DNA of 64,000 nt from assembly GCA_020723165.1 (NCBI GenBank), contig DYJK01000005.1:1-64000 (forward strand), written 5' to 3'. The stretch is from Melioribacter roseus. GTDB lineage: Bacteria; Bacteroidota; Ignavibacteria; Ignavibacteriales; Melioribacteraceae. The translations under genes and the position numbers were made by a program. The notes below the pieces were generated by a model. That model did no database searches. It was not told the origin of the DNA and saw only the letters and a list, made by a program, of their open reading frames with translations. The stretch's first letter is position 1; every line of letters begins with the position of its first letter. Shown here in pieces: positions 9,153 to 17,968 of the stretch.

Positions 9153-9226
9153 CGGAACGTAGCGCAGTCCGGTAGCGCACTTGAATGGGGTTCAAGGGGT
9201 CGCGAGTTCAAATCTCGCCGTTCCGA
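9153..9226 (+). tRNA. tRNA-Pro (anticodon GGG)
   Basis: A complete cloverleaf of 74 bases. The acceptor stem CGGAACG (9153-9159) pairs with CGTTCCG (9219-9225), with discriminator A at 9226. The D stem GCGC pairs 9162-9165 with 9175-9178. The anticodon stem CTTGA/TCAAG (9180-9184, 9192-9196) encloses loop ATGGGGT with anticodon GGG at 9187-9189. The T stem GCGAG/CTCGC encloses TTCAAAT. No CCA is encoded. An open frame from purF runs back through this gene but is not coding here. Confidence 0.95.
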
Positions 9227-9228
9227 CT

Positions 9229-9264
9229 AACAACGGTACATTTGATATGTGCCGTTGTTCTTTT
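9229..9264 (+). terminator. Hairpin terminator after tRNA-Pro, in the purF leader
   Basis: A 13-base stem (9229-9241 with 9247-9259, one G-T pair) with a 5-base loop, followed by C then TTTT. It begins three bases after the tRNA and ends 27 bases before the purF ATG. It should end the tRNA transcript, and any read-through would enter purF. Confidence 0.8.
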
Positions 9265-9291
9265 ATATTGCATCCCAAAATTTTTAAAATA

Positions 9292-10767
9292 ATGTCTGAC
9301 AAACCAAAATGTAACTGTGGAGTCTTTGGAATTTTCGGTTCTAAAGATGCATCAATACAAACTTACTATGGACTTCTTGCTCTTCAACATAGAGGACAAG
9401 AAGCCGCTGGCATTGTTACATCTGCTGAGAATATTAATGGTAAGAAAATTTTTAATATATCAAAAGATTTTGGACTTGTTACGGAAGTTTTTAATAAGCA
9501 AGATATTTTCGAAAAAATTTTATATGGCAATTCAGCTATCGGGCACAATCGATATTCAACTACAGGTGCTTCTGATTCAGAAAAAAATATTCAGCCGTTT
9601 TGGGTAAATTATCGTCAAGGAAATTTGGCAGTAGCACATAATGGTAACTTAACGAATGCAAAAGCAATTCGAGAAAAGTTAGTTAATGATGGTGCAATTT
9701 TTCAGACAACAAGTGATACCGAAGTAATTCTACATTTAATTGCTCGCAGTAAATTAGAGAACCAAATTGATCAGATAAAAGAGGCTCTTCAACAAATAGA
9801 AGGTGCATATAGTTTAGTTTTATTGACTGATAATAGCTTGATAGCTGCAAGAGATCCAAAGGGATTTAGGCCATTGTGCATTGGAAAGTTAGATGGATCT
9901 TTCATCGTCACATCTGAAACTTGTGCCTTAGATATTAATTCCGCTGAATATATTCGTGAAGTTAATCCTGGTGAAATTGTTAATATTAATGATAATTCTC
10001 TTAAAACAAATAAAATCAGATCCTATCAAATTTTTTCAAATAAACATGAGATTAAGCATTGCATATTTGAGTATATCTATTTCTCAAGACCTGATAGTAA
10101 AATTTTTGGTTCTAATGTAGATAAACTTAGGAGAAAATTGGGAAAAGTCTTAGCTCAAAATCATCCGGTGTATGATAAAGATGGTGATAAGGTAATTGTA
10201 ATTAGCGTCCCAGATAGTTCAAATACAGCAGCACTTGGATTCCAAACACAGTTAAAGAAACAAGGGATTCCTTCTCGACTTGAAATCGGTCTTATTAGGA
10301 GTCACTATATTGGTAGAACATTTATTTTACCTGGGCAAAAAGCTAGGGAAATAGGTGTAAGAATAAAATTTAATACAGTTAAAGGAGTACTAGAAAATAA
10401 AACAATTGTTTTGGTAGATGATTCGATAGTTCGTGGTACTACATCTAAACAGCTTGTCAAATTGCTAAGAGAAGCTAATCCCAAAGAAATACACATGAGA
10501 GTATCATCGTCTCCTATCATTTCTCCTTGTTACTATGGAATGGATTTCCCTTCGAAAGAAGAACTGATAGCAAACAAATTTGATAGGAAAATTAGTAAAA
10601 TTGCCGAGTATCTTAACGTTGATAGTTTAGAGTATCTTACAATAGATGAGATGTTAGAAGCAATGATTGATCATAAACCGGATGATTTTTGCACAGCTTG
10701 TTTTTCCGGGAAATATCCAGTAAGAGTTGATTCAAATATTAGAAAAGATGAATACGAATTGCACTGA
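9292..10767 (+). CDS. purF: Amidophosphoribosyltransferase
   Basis: First committed step of purine synthesis: PRPP plus glutamine to phosphoribosylamine. ATG at 9292 gives 491 residues with a short propeptide (MSDKPKCN) before the nucleophile C9 of CGVFGIFG; starting there avoids the upstream tRNA and terminator. The glutaminase domain (9 to about 240) shows GHNRYSTTG and HNGNLTNA. The phosphoribosyltransferase domain has VLVDDSIVRGTTS. Cysteines in KHCIFEY, SPCYYG and FCTAC match the four ligands of the [4Fe-4S] cluster in the Bacillus-type enzyme, so an oxygen-sensitive iron-sulfur form is likely. A tRNA terminator occupies its leader. Confidence 0.95.
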   Translation: MSDKPKCNCGVFGIFGSKDASIQTYYGLLALQHRGQEAAGIVTSAENINGKKIFNISKDFGLVTEVFNKQDIFEKILYGNSAIGHNRYSTTGASDSEKNIQPFWVNYRQGNLAVAHNGNLTNAKAIREKLVNDGAIFQTTSDTEVILHLIARSKLENQIDQIKEALQQIEGAYSLVLLTDNSLIAARDPKGFRPLCIGKLDGSFIVTSETCALDINSAEYIREVNPGEIVNINDNSLKTNKIRSYQIFSNKHEIKHCIFEYIYFSRPDSKIFGSNVDKLRRKLGKVLAQNHPVYDKDGDKVIVISVPDSSNTAALGFQTQLKKQGIPSRLEIGLIRSHYIGRTFILPGQKAREIGVRIKFNTVKGVLENKTIVLVDDSIVRGTTSKQLVKLLREANPKEIHMRVSSSPIISPCYYGMDFPSKEELIANKFDRKISKIAEYLNVDSLEYLTIDEMLEAMIDHKPDDFCTACFSGKYPVRVDSNIRKDEYELH

Positions 10768-10775
10768 ATGAAAAC

Positions 10776-11342
10776 ATGAAATTAAAATTGAAATATCTGC
10801 TTGCTGATTTAAATAAATTACCAAATTTATTAAGTTTATTCCGCTTAATGCTTGTTATCCCTTTCTATTTTACAATTACCCGTTTGAATGATGACTATAT
10901 ATATAGAATTTTTACGATCAGCCTAATCTTTTTAGCATTTATTACTGATATACTTGATGGATATCTGGCTAGAAGGAAAAATATGATAACCGAAATGGGA
11001 AAAATCATAGATCCGCTTGCAGACAAAGTATTAGTAATATTTATTGTAACCCATCTTTATTTACAAGGTTTAATTTTAGGATTTTACTACTGGGTTATTA
11101 TTGTCCGTGATATATTTATTTTTATAGGTGGTATATTTCTTTCAACAAAAATCGGTAAGGTGCTACCATCAAATACGATTGGGAAGCTAACTGTGTTTAC
11201 GATAGGTGTATTTATTATAATTACAATTTTAGGATTACAAACAGACAATATTTTCTACCATATCTTTTTTTATTTAAGCATTATTCTAAGTTTTTTATCT
11301 GTTGTAGTTTATTTAATTAGGGCAATAGAAGCCATTCGATAG
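10776..11342 (+). CDS. pgsA: CDP-diacylglycerol-glycerol-3-phosphate 3-phosphatidyltransferase
   Basis: Makes phosphatidylglycerophosphate, the precursor of phosphatidylglycerol, in the inner membrane. The 188 residues carry the CDP-alcohol phosphotransferase signature D..DG..AR with two further aspartates, seen as DILDGYLARR and MGKIIDPLADK, in the loop after the second helix. Four or more membrane helices surround it, and NLLSLFRL near the N-terminus is typical of PgsA. Eight bases separate it from purF and six from ftsY, so the three may be cotranscribed. Another CDP-alcohol transferase specificity is possible but less likely. Confidence 0.85.
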   Translation: MKLKLKYLLADLNKLPNLLSLFRLMLVIPFYFTITRLNDDYIYRIFTISLIFLAFITDILDGYLARRKNMITEMGKIIDPLADKVLVIFIVTHLYLQGLILGFYYWVIIVRDIFIFIGGIFLSTKIGKVLPSNTIGKLTVFTIGVFIIITILGLQTDNIFYHIFFYLSIILSFLSVVVYLIRAIEAIR

Positions 11343-11348
11343 GGTAAT

Positions 11349-12281
11349 ATGAATATTCTAAATAATAAATTTTTTGAAAAACTAAAAAGTGGTCTAGCGA
11401 AAACTAAGAACAACATTTTAACTAAAATTAATGAAAGAATATCAAGTGAAAATATAGATGAAAGTACGTTAGATGCTATTGAAGAAGCATTGATATTAAG
11501 TGATGTTGGATTCAATACTTCAGAGTTAATTATTAAGAATGCTAAACAAAAATTATCCCGAACCGGGAATAGAACAAAAGAGAATTTCGAAAATGTTATA
11601 AAAGAAGAAATGATAAATACGTTGTTGGAAAACGATGATACTTACCTTGAAAATTTAATTAGTAGTCACAAGCCGGTTATAATACTTATTATTGGCGTTA
11701 ATGGTTCTGGTAAAACGACCACAATAGGGAAGTTAGCTAATTATCTTAAAAGTAAAGAATTAAAAGTTGTTATAGGTGCTGCTGATACATTCCGAGCAGC
11801 AGCCGATGAACAATTGAAAATTTGGGCTGAAAAAGTTGGTGTGGATATTGCCTTAAGTAATTCTAAAGATCCAGGTTCAGTTGTATTTGAAACATTAACA
11901 TTAGCTAAAAAAAATAATCATGATGTTGTTATAATCGATACAGCTGGTAGGCTACACACACAAAAAAATCTTATGGACCAACTAACTAAAATAAAAAGTG
12001 TTATAAATAAATTTGATAATCTTGCTCCACAAGAGACATTATTAGTTATTGATGGTAATTCCGGGCAAAATGCTATTAATCAAGTTAATGAATTTGAAAA
12101 ATACTCTAAAATAGATGGTATCATTATTACTAAATTAGATGGTACTACTAAAGGCGGAGTCATTTTCAACATCTGTAATACTAAAAAGATTCCAGTTAGA
12201 TTCATATGTATGGGAGAATCTATTGATGATTTGCAAGTTTTTAACCCATATTTATTTGTTTCAGCAATACTTGATAACTAA
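11349..12281 (+). CDS. ftsY: Signal recognition particle receptor FtsY
   Basis: GTPase that docks SRP-ribosome complexes at the membrane for cotranslational insertion. The 310 residues hold only the N and G domains; the long acidic A domain of Escherichia coli is absent, as in many other phyla. Motifs include GVNGSGKTTTIGKLA (G1), DTFRAAADEQL, DTAGRLHTQ (G3) and TKLDGTTKGG (G4). The N-terminal amphipathic helix with several lysines can mediate membrane contact. Confidence 0.95.
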   Translation: MNILNNKFFEKLKSGLAKTKNNILTKINERISSENIDESTLDAIEEALILSDVGFNTSELIIKNAKQKLSRTGNRTKENFENVIKEEMINTLLENDDTYLENLISSHKPVIILIIGVNGSGKTTTIGKLANYLKSKELKVVIGAADTFRAAADEQLKIWAEKVGVDIALSNSKDPGSVVFETLTLAKKNNHDVVIIDTAGRLHTQKNLMDQLTKIKSVINKFDNLAPQETLLVIDGNSGQNAINQVNEFEKYSKIDGIIITKLDGTTKGGVIFNICNTKKIPVRFICMGESIDDLQVFNPYLFVSAILDN

Positions 12282-12304
12282 TTACAATTAGGTAATGAAA
12301 TAGT

Positions 12305-12508
12305 ATGTTTCTAAAAAAAATTAAACATAAAGACTTCGATTATTTACCTAGATTTTATAATCCAGAAAATGATAATGAACTTAAAAGAAAAAAGGAATTA
12401 TCGTTTAGGACTAATCTAGTGCATACTAGGGCGAGGGGAAAAAGAAGTATAGTGTTTTGGATAGTAATTATTATTTTCATTATTTATTTTTATCTGTCAT
12501 TATCATAG
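12305..12508 (+). CDS. Small single-helix membrane protein, unknown
   Basis: A 67-residue protein. About 48 basic, polar residues precede one hydrophobic helix (about 48-66) at the C-terminus, which suggests a tail-anchored protein with its charged part in the cytoplasm. It starts 23 bases after ftsY on the same strand, and the strand switches to hbd shortly after. I do not recognise the family. Confidence 0.5.
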   Translation: MFLKKIKHKDFDYLPRFYNPENDNELKRKKELSFRTNLVHTRARGKRSIVFWIVIIIFIIYFYLSLS

Positions 12509-12536
12509 TTTACATAATATTCATTATGTGCGGATT

Positions 12537-13385
12537 CTAATATTTGTAAAATCCTTCGCCAGACTTTCTACCCAGATTTCCAGATGCAACCATTTTCTTC
12601 AGTAATGGACAAGGTCTATACTTAGGGTCATTAAAACCATCATATAGAACATTCATAATTGATAGACAAACATCTAAGCCAATGAAATCTGCCAGAGTTA
12701 GTGGTCCCATCGGATGATTCATCCCTAATTTCATTATTTGGTCAATAGCTTCAACACTAGCTACACCCTCATACAATGCAAAAATAGCTTCATTTATCAT
12801 CGGCATTAAAATACGATTTGATATAAAGCCTGGATAATCATTTACCTCAATTGGTACTTTATTAATTTGTGTCGTGATATTCTTTATATAATTGACAGTT
12901 TCATCACTGGTTTTATGACCGCGTATTATCTCAACTAATTTCATTATTGGAACTGGGTTCATAAAATGCATGCCGATAAATTGTTCTGGCCTTGATTTAG
13001 TTCCTAATGCTGTTATGGAAATAGATGAAGTATTGGAAGCAAAGATACTATTAGCATCTATTAAATCATTTAATTTTAAGAAAACATCAGTTTTACTTTT
13101 CTCATCCTCATAAATTGCTTCGATAACTAATGATATGTTTCTTGGTAAGTTGTTAATATTAGATATATTATGAATATTATTTAGAATTAATTCTTTATCG
13201 GATTCCTGGACTGTCCCTTTCTGGATTTGTCTGTCAAGATTTTTTGATATTTGCAACATTGCCTTGTTCAGTAATTCATCAGTTTTATCGACTAAAAAAA
13301 CCTCATAATTATACTGGGCAAATGTGTGAGCAATTCCAGACCCCATAGTTCCACTACCGATGACAGCAATTTTCTCACTGTTCAT
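12537..13385 (-). CDS. hbd: 3-hydroxybutyryl-CoA dehydrogenase
   Basis: NAD(P)-dependent oxidoreductase interconverting acetoacetyl-CoA and 3-hydroxybutyryl-CoA. The 282 residues begin with a Rossmann motif (GSGTMGSG at 10-17). IGMHFMNPVPIMKLVEI carries the catalytic histidine and the conserved NPV, and GFISNRILMPMINEA begins the C-terminal domain. The length fits the stand-alone enzyme rather than the multifunctional FadB. No crotonase or thiolase gene lies beside it, so its place in fatty-acid oxidation or fermentation is inferred from the family only. Confidence 0.9.
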   Translation of the reverse strand: MNSEKIAVIGSGTMGSGIAHTFAQYNYEVFLVDKTDELLNKAMLQISKNLDRQIQKGTVQESDKELILNNIHNISNINNLPRNISLVIEAIYEDEKSKTDVFLKLNDLIDANSIFASNTSSISITALGTKSRPEQFIGMHFMNPVPIMKLVEIIRGHKTSDETVNYIKNITTQINKVPIEVNDYPGFISNRILMPMINEAIFALYEGVASVEAIDQIMKLGMNHPMGPLTLADFIGLDVCLSIMNVLYDGFNDPKYRPCPLLKKMVASGNLGRKSGEGFYKY

Positions 13386-13422
13386 ATTAAATCCTTTTTA
13401 TGGTTAATTGGGAGCAAATATA

Positions 13423-14271
13423 TTAAAATGATTCCGATTCGAATGATAAGCAGCATTTAAGTTTTCCACATGGACCGCTAAGTTTTCCCATGCTTGAAAG
13501 TAGATTCTGGTCATTTGCTAATTGGGTAGTAATTTTTTTAAATGATGATAATACAGAAATGCAGCAATATTCTCTTCCACAAGTCCCCATACCGCCTAGT
13601 TTCTTTGCTTCGTCTCTAACTCCAATTTGCCTTAATTCAATTCTCGTTTTAAACTCACTTGCTAGTTCTTTAGCTAATTCACGAAAATCAACTCTCCCAT
13701 CTGCAGTGTAGAAAAAGAATAATTTTTTCCTATCAAATTGATAGTGAACACTTACAAGTTTCATATTTAAATTAAATTTTTCTACAATTTTTTTGAATAT
13801 AGGTACGGCGCGCTGTTCATCAAAAAAATTCTTATTTAATTTATCACTATCTTCTTTATTTAACTTACGAATGACAGTAGGTAATTTTTCATTGTAATAG
13901 CCAAGATTATGTCGTTTAAGCCTTACTAATTCCCCAATGGACTTAACCTGAGCTAATTCTAACGATTCTTCATTACTTACTACAATAAGATCGCCCGGGA
14001 AATAATTAGGATCAGTCTTATCAATAATTTCACAATAATTATTATTTAATAAACCATTGCATTCAATTTCAACTATGTCTCTATTATCAATCGGTGTATG
14101 ATTTTCTAAACTACAAGAGCAAAAAAAACAGCCACTAAAATTACAATTGTTTTCGTGAAGCTTTGTTATAATTTTCGATTCATAAATATCGTGGAATATT
14201 TTATTTCCACTTTTGGTAAGATCAGATTTAATAGAATCCTTATTGTGGTCGGACAAATCTATGTGATACAA
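13423..14271 (-). CDS. ricT: PSP1 domain regulator of RNase Y, RicT/YaaT-like
   Basis: A 282-residue PSP1-domain protein. The FTARDG-type core is seen as FFYTADGRVDFRELAKELA. Cysteines cluster in GGMGTCGREYCC and GPCGKLKCCLSFE, which in Bacillus RicT/YaaT contribute to iron-sulfur binding in the RicAFT complex that guides RNase Y. An additional CxxC-type cluster (CFFCSC, residues about 48-53) is present in the N-terminal part. The start is TTG at 14271 with AAGGAAA upstream. It directly follows holB, the same gene order as holB-yaaT in Bacillus. Confidence 0.85.
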   Translation of the reverse strand: MYHIDLSDHNKDSIKSDLTKSGNKIFHDIYESKIITKLHENNCNFSGCFFCSCSLENHTPIDNRDIVEIECNGLLNNNYCEIIDKTDPNYFPGDLIVVSNEESLELAQVKSIGELVRLKRHNLGYYNEKLPTVIRKLNKEDSDKLNKNFFDEQRAVPIFKKIVEKFNLNMKLVSVHYQFDRKKLFFFYTADGRVDFRELAKELASEFKTRIELRQIGVRDEAKKLGGMGTCGREYCCISVLSSFKKITTQLANDQNLLSSMGKLSGPCGKLKCCLSFESESF

Positions 14272-14273
14272 CT

Positions 14274-15389
14274 TTATTTCCTTATGGATATAGACGCCAA
14301 TTCAAATATAATGCTAAGTGAAATTACATTCAAGTTAACATTTTTTGTGCAATTATTATCTATTGTATCGAGTCTGTCGTATAGACTTGTAAGGTCATAA
14401 TCTCTAAATTTTTCATTGAACTTTTTTATTGTCTCAATATGGTTTATAAAGAAATAATCATTATTACTTAATCTATTCTTAATGTTATCACTTATCCATA
14501 ATTTAATTAGTTTTAATATAAACTGAATTTCAATCAACGAATAATTCTCTAAAAGTTTGTTCAGTTCCAGAAAAGCGGAATAATAACGCTTAGCTATTGA
14601 ATATCTTAGAATAGAAATTATCGTTTCAGATGATTTTGCTAAATCTTTATCCTTTAACGATAATGCTTTGTGAACAGATCCTTCGGAAAATAACGATAAT
14701 AGTTCTGCTATTTCACTACCAATATTAAAATATTTAATTAGTATTGACTTAACCGCTTCTTGACTGAGCGGTTCAAAATCAACTATCCAACATCTCGATT
14801 GAACTGTAGCGAGTAATTTGTTTAAGCTATTTGTTACGAGAATAAATATTACGTTTTCAGGCGGTTCTTCTAAACTTTTTAATAATGCATTTTGAGATTG
14901 TTCATTCATATCGTGTGCGTCAAGTATAATGATAACTCGGTAAGCAATGTCATTAAAATTAGTGCTTAAAAATCTTTTAATATCTCTAATACTATTTATT
15001 TTAATCGTATTTGCATTCTCAAGTTCAAAATTGTGATATGGATTTTCAATCAATCGGTCTAATTCTTCAGTCAACCTTTCTATCTGTTCTTTTGTAAGTT
15101 TTTCAACAGCATTATCATCTGTCAATTCATTTTTACCCCTTGGCAAAGGTGTAATCAATTTAATATATGGTTCTTTAAGGTGTGAAATAGATTGTAATAG
15201 GTAGTCTTGTTTTGGAGCCTCAATATTGGAATATAGAACTTTGGCAAATTGGATAGCAGTAAAGAATTTACCTATCCCCTCTTGACCAGAAAAAATAAAA
15301 GCGTGGGGTACACGCTTTGTAACAATTAATCTCTCTAATATTTCTTTAGCTTTTGTTTGTTCAAAAACCTCAGCCCAAAGATTATTCAT
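14274..15389 (-). CDS. holB: DNA polymerase III delta' subunit, clamp-loader AAA+ protein
   Basis: A 371-residue AAA+ protein of the clamp loader. The N-terminus has AKEILERLIVTKRVPHAFIF then SGQEGIGKFFTA, a modified P-loop as usual in delta' subunits. ILDAHDMNEQSQNALLKSLEEPP is the Walker B/sensor 1 region and TVQSRC holds the SRC motif. An unusually long insert lies between the P-loop and Walker B regions (about residues 60-125). Two bases separate it from ricT and 13 from the upstream DUF2795 gene. Confidence 0.88.
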   Translation of the reverse strand: MNNLWAEVFEQTKAKEILERLIVTKRVPHAFIFSGQEGIGKFFTAIQFAKVLYSNIEAPKQDYLLQSISHLKEPYIKLITPLPRGKNELTDDNAVEKLTKEQIERLTEELDRLIENPYHNFELENANTIKINSIRDIKRFLSTNFNDIAYRVIIILDAHDMNEQSQNALLKSLEEPPENVIFILVTNSLNKLLATVQSRCWIVDFEPLSQEAVKSILIKYFNIGSEIAELLSLFSEGSVHKALSLKDKDLAKSSETIISILRYSIAKRYYSAFLELNKLLENYSLIEIQFILKLIKLWISDNIKNRLSNNDYFFINHIETIKKFNEKFRDYDLTSLYDRLDTIDNNCTKNVNLNVISLSIIFELASISIRK

Positions 15390-15402
15390 CTATGAACCAT
15401 AT

Positions 15403-15633
15403 TTAAGATTTGAATTCATCATCGTCTGTGTAAAAGAAATCTTCATCACTTGGGTAGTCAGGCCAAATGTCTTCAATGGATTCATAAGGTTCATCTGAAT
15501 CTTCTAATTCTTGCAGATTTTCTACTACTTCTAAAGGTGCGCCAATTCTTTCTGCATAATCTATTAATTCTTCTTTTGTTGCTGGCCAAGGAGCGTCATC
15601 TAAATACGAGGCTAATTCGACGGTCCAGATCAT
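15403..15633 (-). CDS. DUF2795 family small acidic protein
   Basis: A 76-residue protein. The first 45 residues (WTVELASYLDDAPWPATKEELIDYAERIGAPLEVVENLQEL) match the DUF2795 helical fold; the remainder is a strongly acidic Asp/Glu tail. The family is small and of unknown function, often encoded near replication or cell-division genes. It sits between holB and an M23 peptidase on the same strand. Confidence 0.75.
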   Translation of the reverse strand: MIWTVELASYLDDAPWPATKEELIDYAERIGAPLEVVENLQELEDSDEPYESIEDIWPDYPSDEDFFYTDDDEFKS

Positions 15634-15656
15634 ATAATTTTCTCCTGAATAGGTTT

Positions 15657-16580
15657 TTATTTTTTGACTATCTCAAAAAGTTCAACATCGTCATAAATAA
15701 AATTTTTGGGATTGAGAGGTATATCATTGTGTCTTATTTCGTAATGAAGGTGTGGTCCGGTTGATAATGAACCCGAATTTCCCGTATTGGCAACGTAGTC
15801 CCCTCTTTGAACTAATTGTCCTACCTTAGCATTTATTCTATCTAAATGTGCAAAAGTTGTTTTATATCCAAATCCATGATCAATCTCTAGTGTCAGTCCA
15901 AATCCTCCTTTTCTTCCTGCAAATACTATATGACCATCACCAGGTGCATAAACTTTCGTTCCAATATCAGTTATAATATCAATCCCGTTATGCATTCTGC
16001 GTATCTTTAATATTGGATGTAATCTTATCCCAAAATCATCAGCAACTCTTCCACTACATGGTACTATCGCCGGTATTACTGAATATAATTTGTCATTTTC
16101 CGATAATTTATTTTCGATTTCTTGATAATTATTTGTCTCTAATTTTACCTTTAATGATACTCTATCTATATAGGAGCCCAACTCTTCAAGTTTTGATTCT
16201 ATTTCAGACGGACTATTAGTTAAAATTGGAGTAAAGGCGGAACCACCCGTTCCAAAATTTTCTTCATTCTCTAATGGTTCTAAGTTAGTAACTAATCTTA
16301 ATTCACGGCTTCTTTCCGATAAATTTTTAATTCTATCTTCTAGAGCCTGATAATTGGAATAAAAGGAATTTATTTTTTCTTTTAGTTCTTCATTAGTCTT
16401 TTTAAGAGATTTTACCTCAGAATCAGGATTAAAGATTTCACTAAATATTAAAAAGGTTCCGAAGAGAAAGAAAGAAACAATGAATGATGAAAATAGCACT
16501 AGGAATACGAATTTCTTATAGAAATTTCGTATCTCTACAAACTTTAACTTTGATTTTGAAAAGTAGTAAAATTTTTTCAT
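15657..16580 (-). CDS. M23 family metallopeptidase, membrane anchored with coiled coil
   Basis: A 307-residue protein. A basic N-terminus is followed by one membrane helix (about 27-49), a coiled coil (about 57-95), a linker, and a C-terminal LytM/M23 domain. The zinc ligands are present: the first histidine and aspartate in MHNGIDI, and HLHYEIR near the end; GPHLHYE confirms an active-site layout. Likely a peptidoglycan endopeptidase or a regulator of wall hydrolysis in the periplasm. Coiled coil plus LytM resembles NlpD/EnvC-type or MepM-type proteins; the exact role is not determinable. Confidence 0.88.
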   Translation of the reverse strand: MKKFYYFSKSKLKFVEIRNFYKKFVFLVLFSSFIVSFFLFGTFLIFSEIFNPDSEVKSLKKTNEELKEKINSFYSNYQALEDRIKNLSERSRELRLVTNLEPLENEENFGTGGSAFTPILTNSPSEIESKLEELGSYIDRVSLKVKLETNNYQEIENKLSENDKLYSVIPAIVPCSGRVADDFGIRLHPILKIRRMHNGIDIITDIGTKVYAPGDGHIVFAGRKGGFGLTLEIDHGFGYKTTFAHLDRINAKVGQLVQRGDYVANTGNSGSLSTGPHLHYEIRHNDIPLNPKNFIYDDVELFEIVKK

Positions 16581-16646
16581 AGCGAAACGTGGTTGCGAAA
16601 ATAATAAATCAAAATCGGGCTGTCAAGGACAGTTTTTAATAAAAAT

Positions 16647-17657
16647 TCACTCAAAATCATGTTCAAAATAATCTATCGAACGGTTGATTTCTTTGTTTTT
16701 CTGCTGAATTTTCGATGTTAATCGATCATGGAACACTTTGGCGGCATCGTACCCGTAATGTTTTAATAAATAATTCAGTGCCATAATCTCCGAAATGACA
16801 GTAATATTTTTACCGGGTATGATAGGTAATTTTACATATGGAATATCTACATCCATAACAGTGATAGTTTTACTATCCAAGCCGGTTCTGGTGTAATCTG
16901 AATGATCGTCCCATATTTCTAACTCTATAATCACTTCTAAACGCTTTTGAAACCTTATTGCTCTTACTCCAAACATACTCCGTACATCAATTATCCCGAT
17001 ACCTCTTAGTTCCATAAAATGCTTAACAAGCTCGGTACCGGATCCCATTAATATTCCCTCGCCTTTCTTAGTAAGAATAACAACATCATCAGCAACAAGT
17101 CGATGCCCTCTTTCAACGAGATCAAGAGCTACTTCGCTTTTACCTATTCCGGATTTGCCAATGAACATCATTCCTACACCATAAACGTCTACGAAAGATC
17201 CATGAATTGAAAGTCTTGGTGCAAATTGGTCATCAAGAAAATCACTAATCAGGTAAAATAATTTTGTTGTTGCAAAAGTTGAACCAAAAATTGGTATTTG
17301 GTACTTGTTCGCTACTTCAATCATCTCTTGGGTTGGCTTATTATTATTTGTAATAATTAAACAAGGTATGCTGAATTTTAAAATATTTTCTAGTGATTTT
17401 CTTCTTTCTGCCGGATTAAGATTTCTTAAATATCTCATCTCGGTATTTCCGAAAACTTGAACTCTGTTATATGAAAAAAGCTCAAGAAATCCAGCTAATG
17501 GTAATCCCGGTCTGTGTAAGTTATGATCGTTTATCTGGCGGTCGAAACCAACTTGATCATTTAATAATTTTAATTTGAAACGGTCCTTAATATTATTATA
17601 GAAGAATTCTACTGTAATACTATCTTTCTTTGCAATATTCTTCTCGTCAATATTCAT
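16647..17657 (-). CDS. hprK: HPr kinase/phosphorylase
   Basis: Phosphorylates and dephosphorylates HPr on a serine in response to metabolic state. The 336 residues include an N-terminal regulatory domain and a C-terminal kinase domain. The Walker A motif is at 157-164 (GKSGIGKS), an upstream His-containing IHG lies near 142, and DVRSMFGVRAIRF contains the signature region. The start codon overlaps the stop of hpf by 4 bases (ATGA). ptsI is encoded at the right end of the window, so part of a PTS relay exists; no sugar permease is seen. Confidence 0.92.
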   Translation of the reverse strand: MNIDEKNIAKKDSITVEFFYNNIKDRFKLKLLNDQVGFDRQINDHNLHRPGLPLAGFLELFSYNRVQVFGNTEMRYLRNLNPAERRKSLENILKFSIPCLIITNNNKPTQEMIEVANKYQIPIFGSTFATTKLFYLISDFLDDQFAPRLSIHGSFVDVYGVGMMFIGKSGIGKSEVALDLVERGHRLVADDVVILTKKGEGILMGSGTELVKHFMELRGIGIIDVRSMFGVRAIRFQKRLEVIIELEIWDDHSDYTRTGLDSKTITVMDVDIPYVKLPIIPGKNITVISEIMALNYLLKHYGYDAAKVFHDRLTSKIQQKNKEINRSIDYFEHDFE

Positions 17658-17959
17658 GGTTTTTTCCTTGCGATGCGTTTTGTTTTAATCTTGGTAAGTT
17701 GTTTTGCTGCTTTAGTAATGGCAGCACTAACTGATTTTTCAAATTCTTCGCTTGAATGTGTAACTGTTATTTTTGAACCGGGAATATTTAAAATTATTTC
17801 TGCTGTTTTAATACTGTCTGTTGCATGGGTATAACTTAACACCACACTGGCATCAAGGATCTGGTCATTGAATTTTCCTAATGCTTTTAATGCATCTGTG
17901 ATGTAATCTTTTAAGGAATCTTTTGCTTTGAATTTGCGGGATGTTATTTTAATATTCAT
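17654..17959 (-). CDS. hpf: Ribosome hibernation promoting factor, short form
   Basis: A 101-residue protein of the RaiA/HPF family. It opens with MNIKITSRKFKAKDSLKDYI and continues with the beta-alpha fold (AEIILNIPG, SSEEFEKSVSAAITKAAKQL), ending in a basic tail. It has the short-HPF length without the long-form dimerisation domain. It binds the 30S decoding region during stationary phase. Translation of hprK starts within its stop codon. hpf beside a phosphotransfer kinase recalls the proteobacterial rpoN-hpf-ptsN cluster. Confidence 0.9.
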   Translation of the reverse strand: MNIKITSRKFKAKDSLKDYITDALKALGKFNDQILDASVVLSYTHATDSIKTAEIILNIPGSKITVTHSSEEFEKSVSAAITKAAKQLTKIKTKRIARKKP

Positions 17960-17968
17960 GACAACTCC

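Noticed and set aside
9181-9291. N-terminal extension of purF through the tRNA gene
   Set aside because: The extension overlaps tRNA-Pro and its terminator; ATG at 9292 leaves the short propeptide and catalytic cysteine expected of the family.
16605-16640. Terminator between the M23 gene and hprK
   Set aside because: CTGTC/GACAG hairpin is short and its T-run lies on the plus strand, while both genes are on the minus strand.
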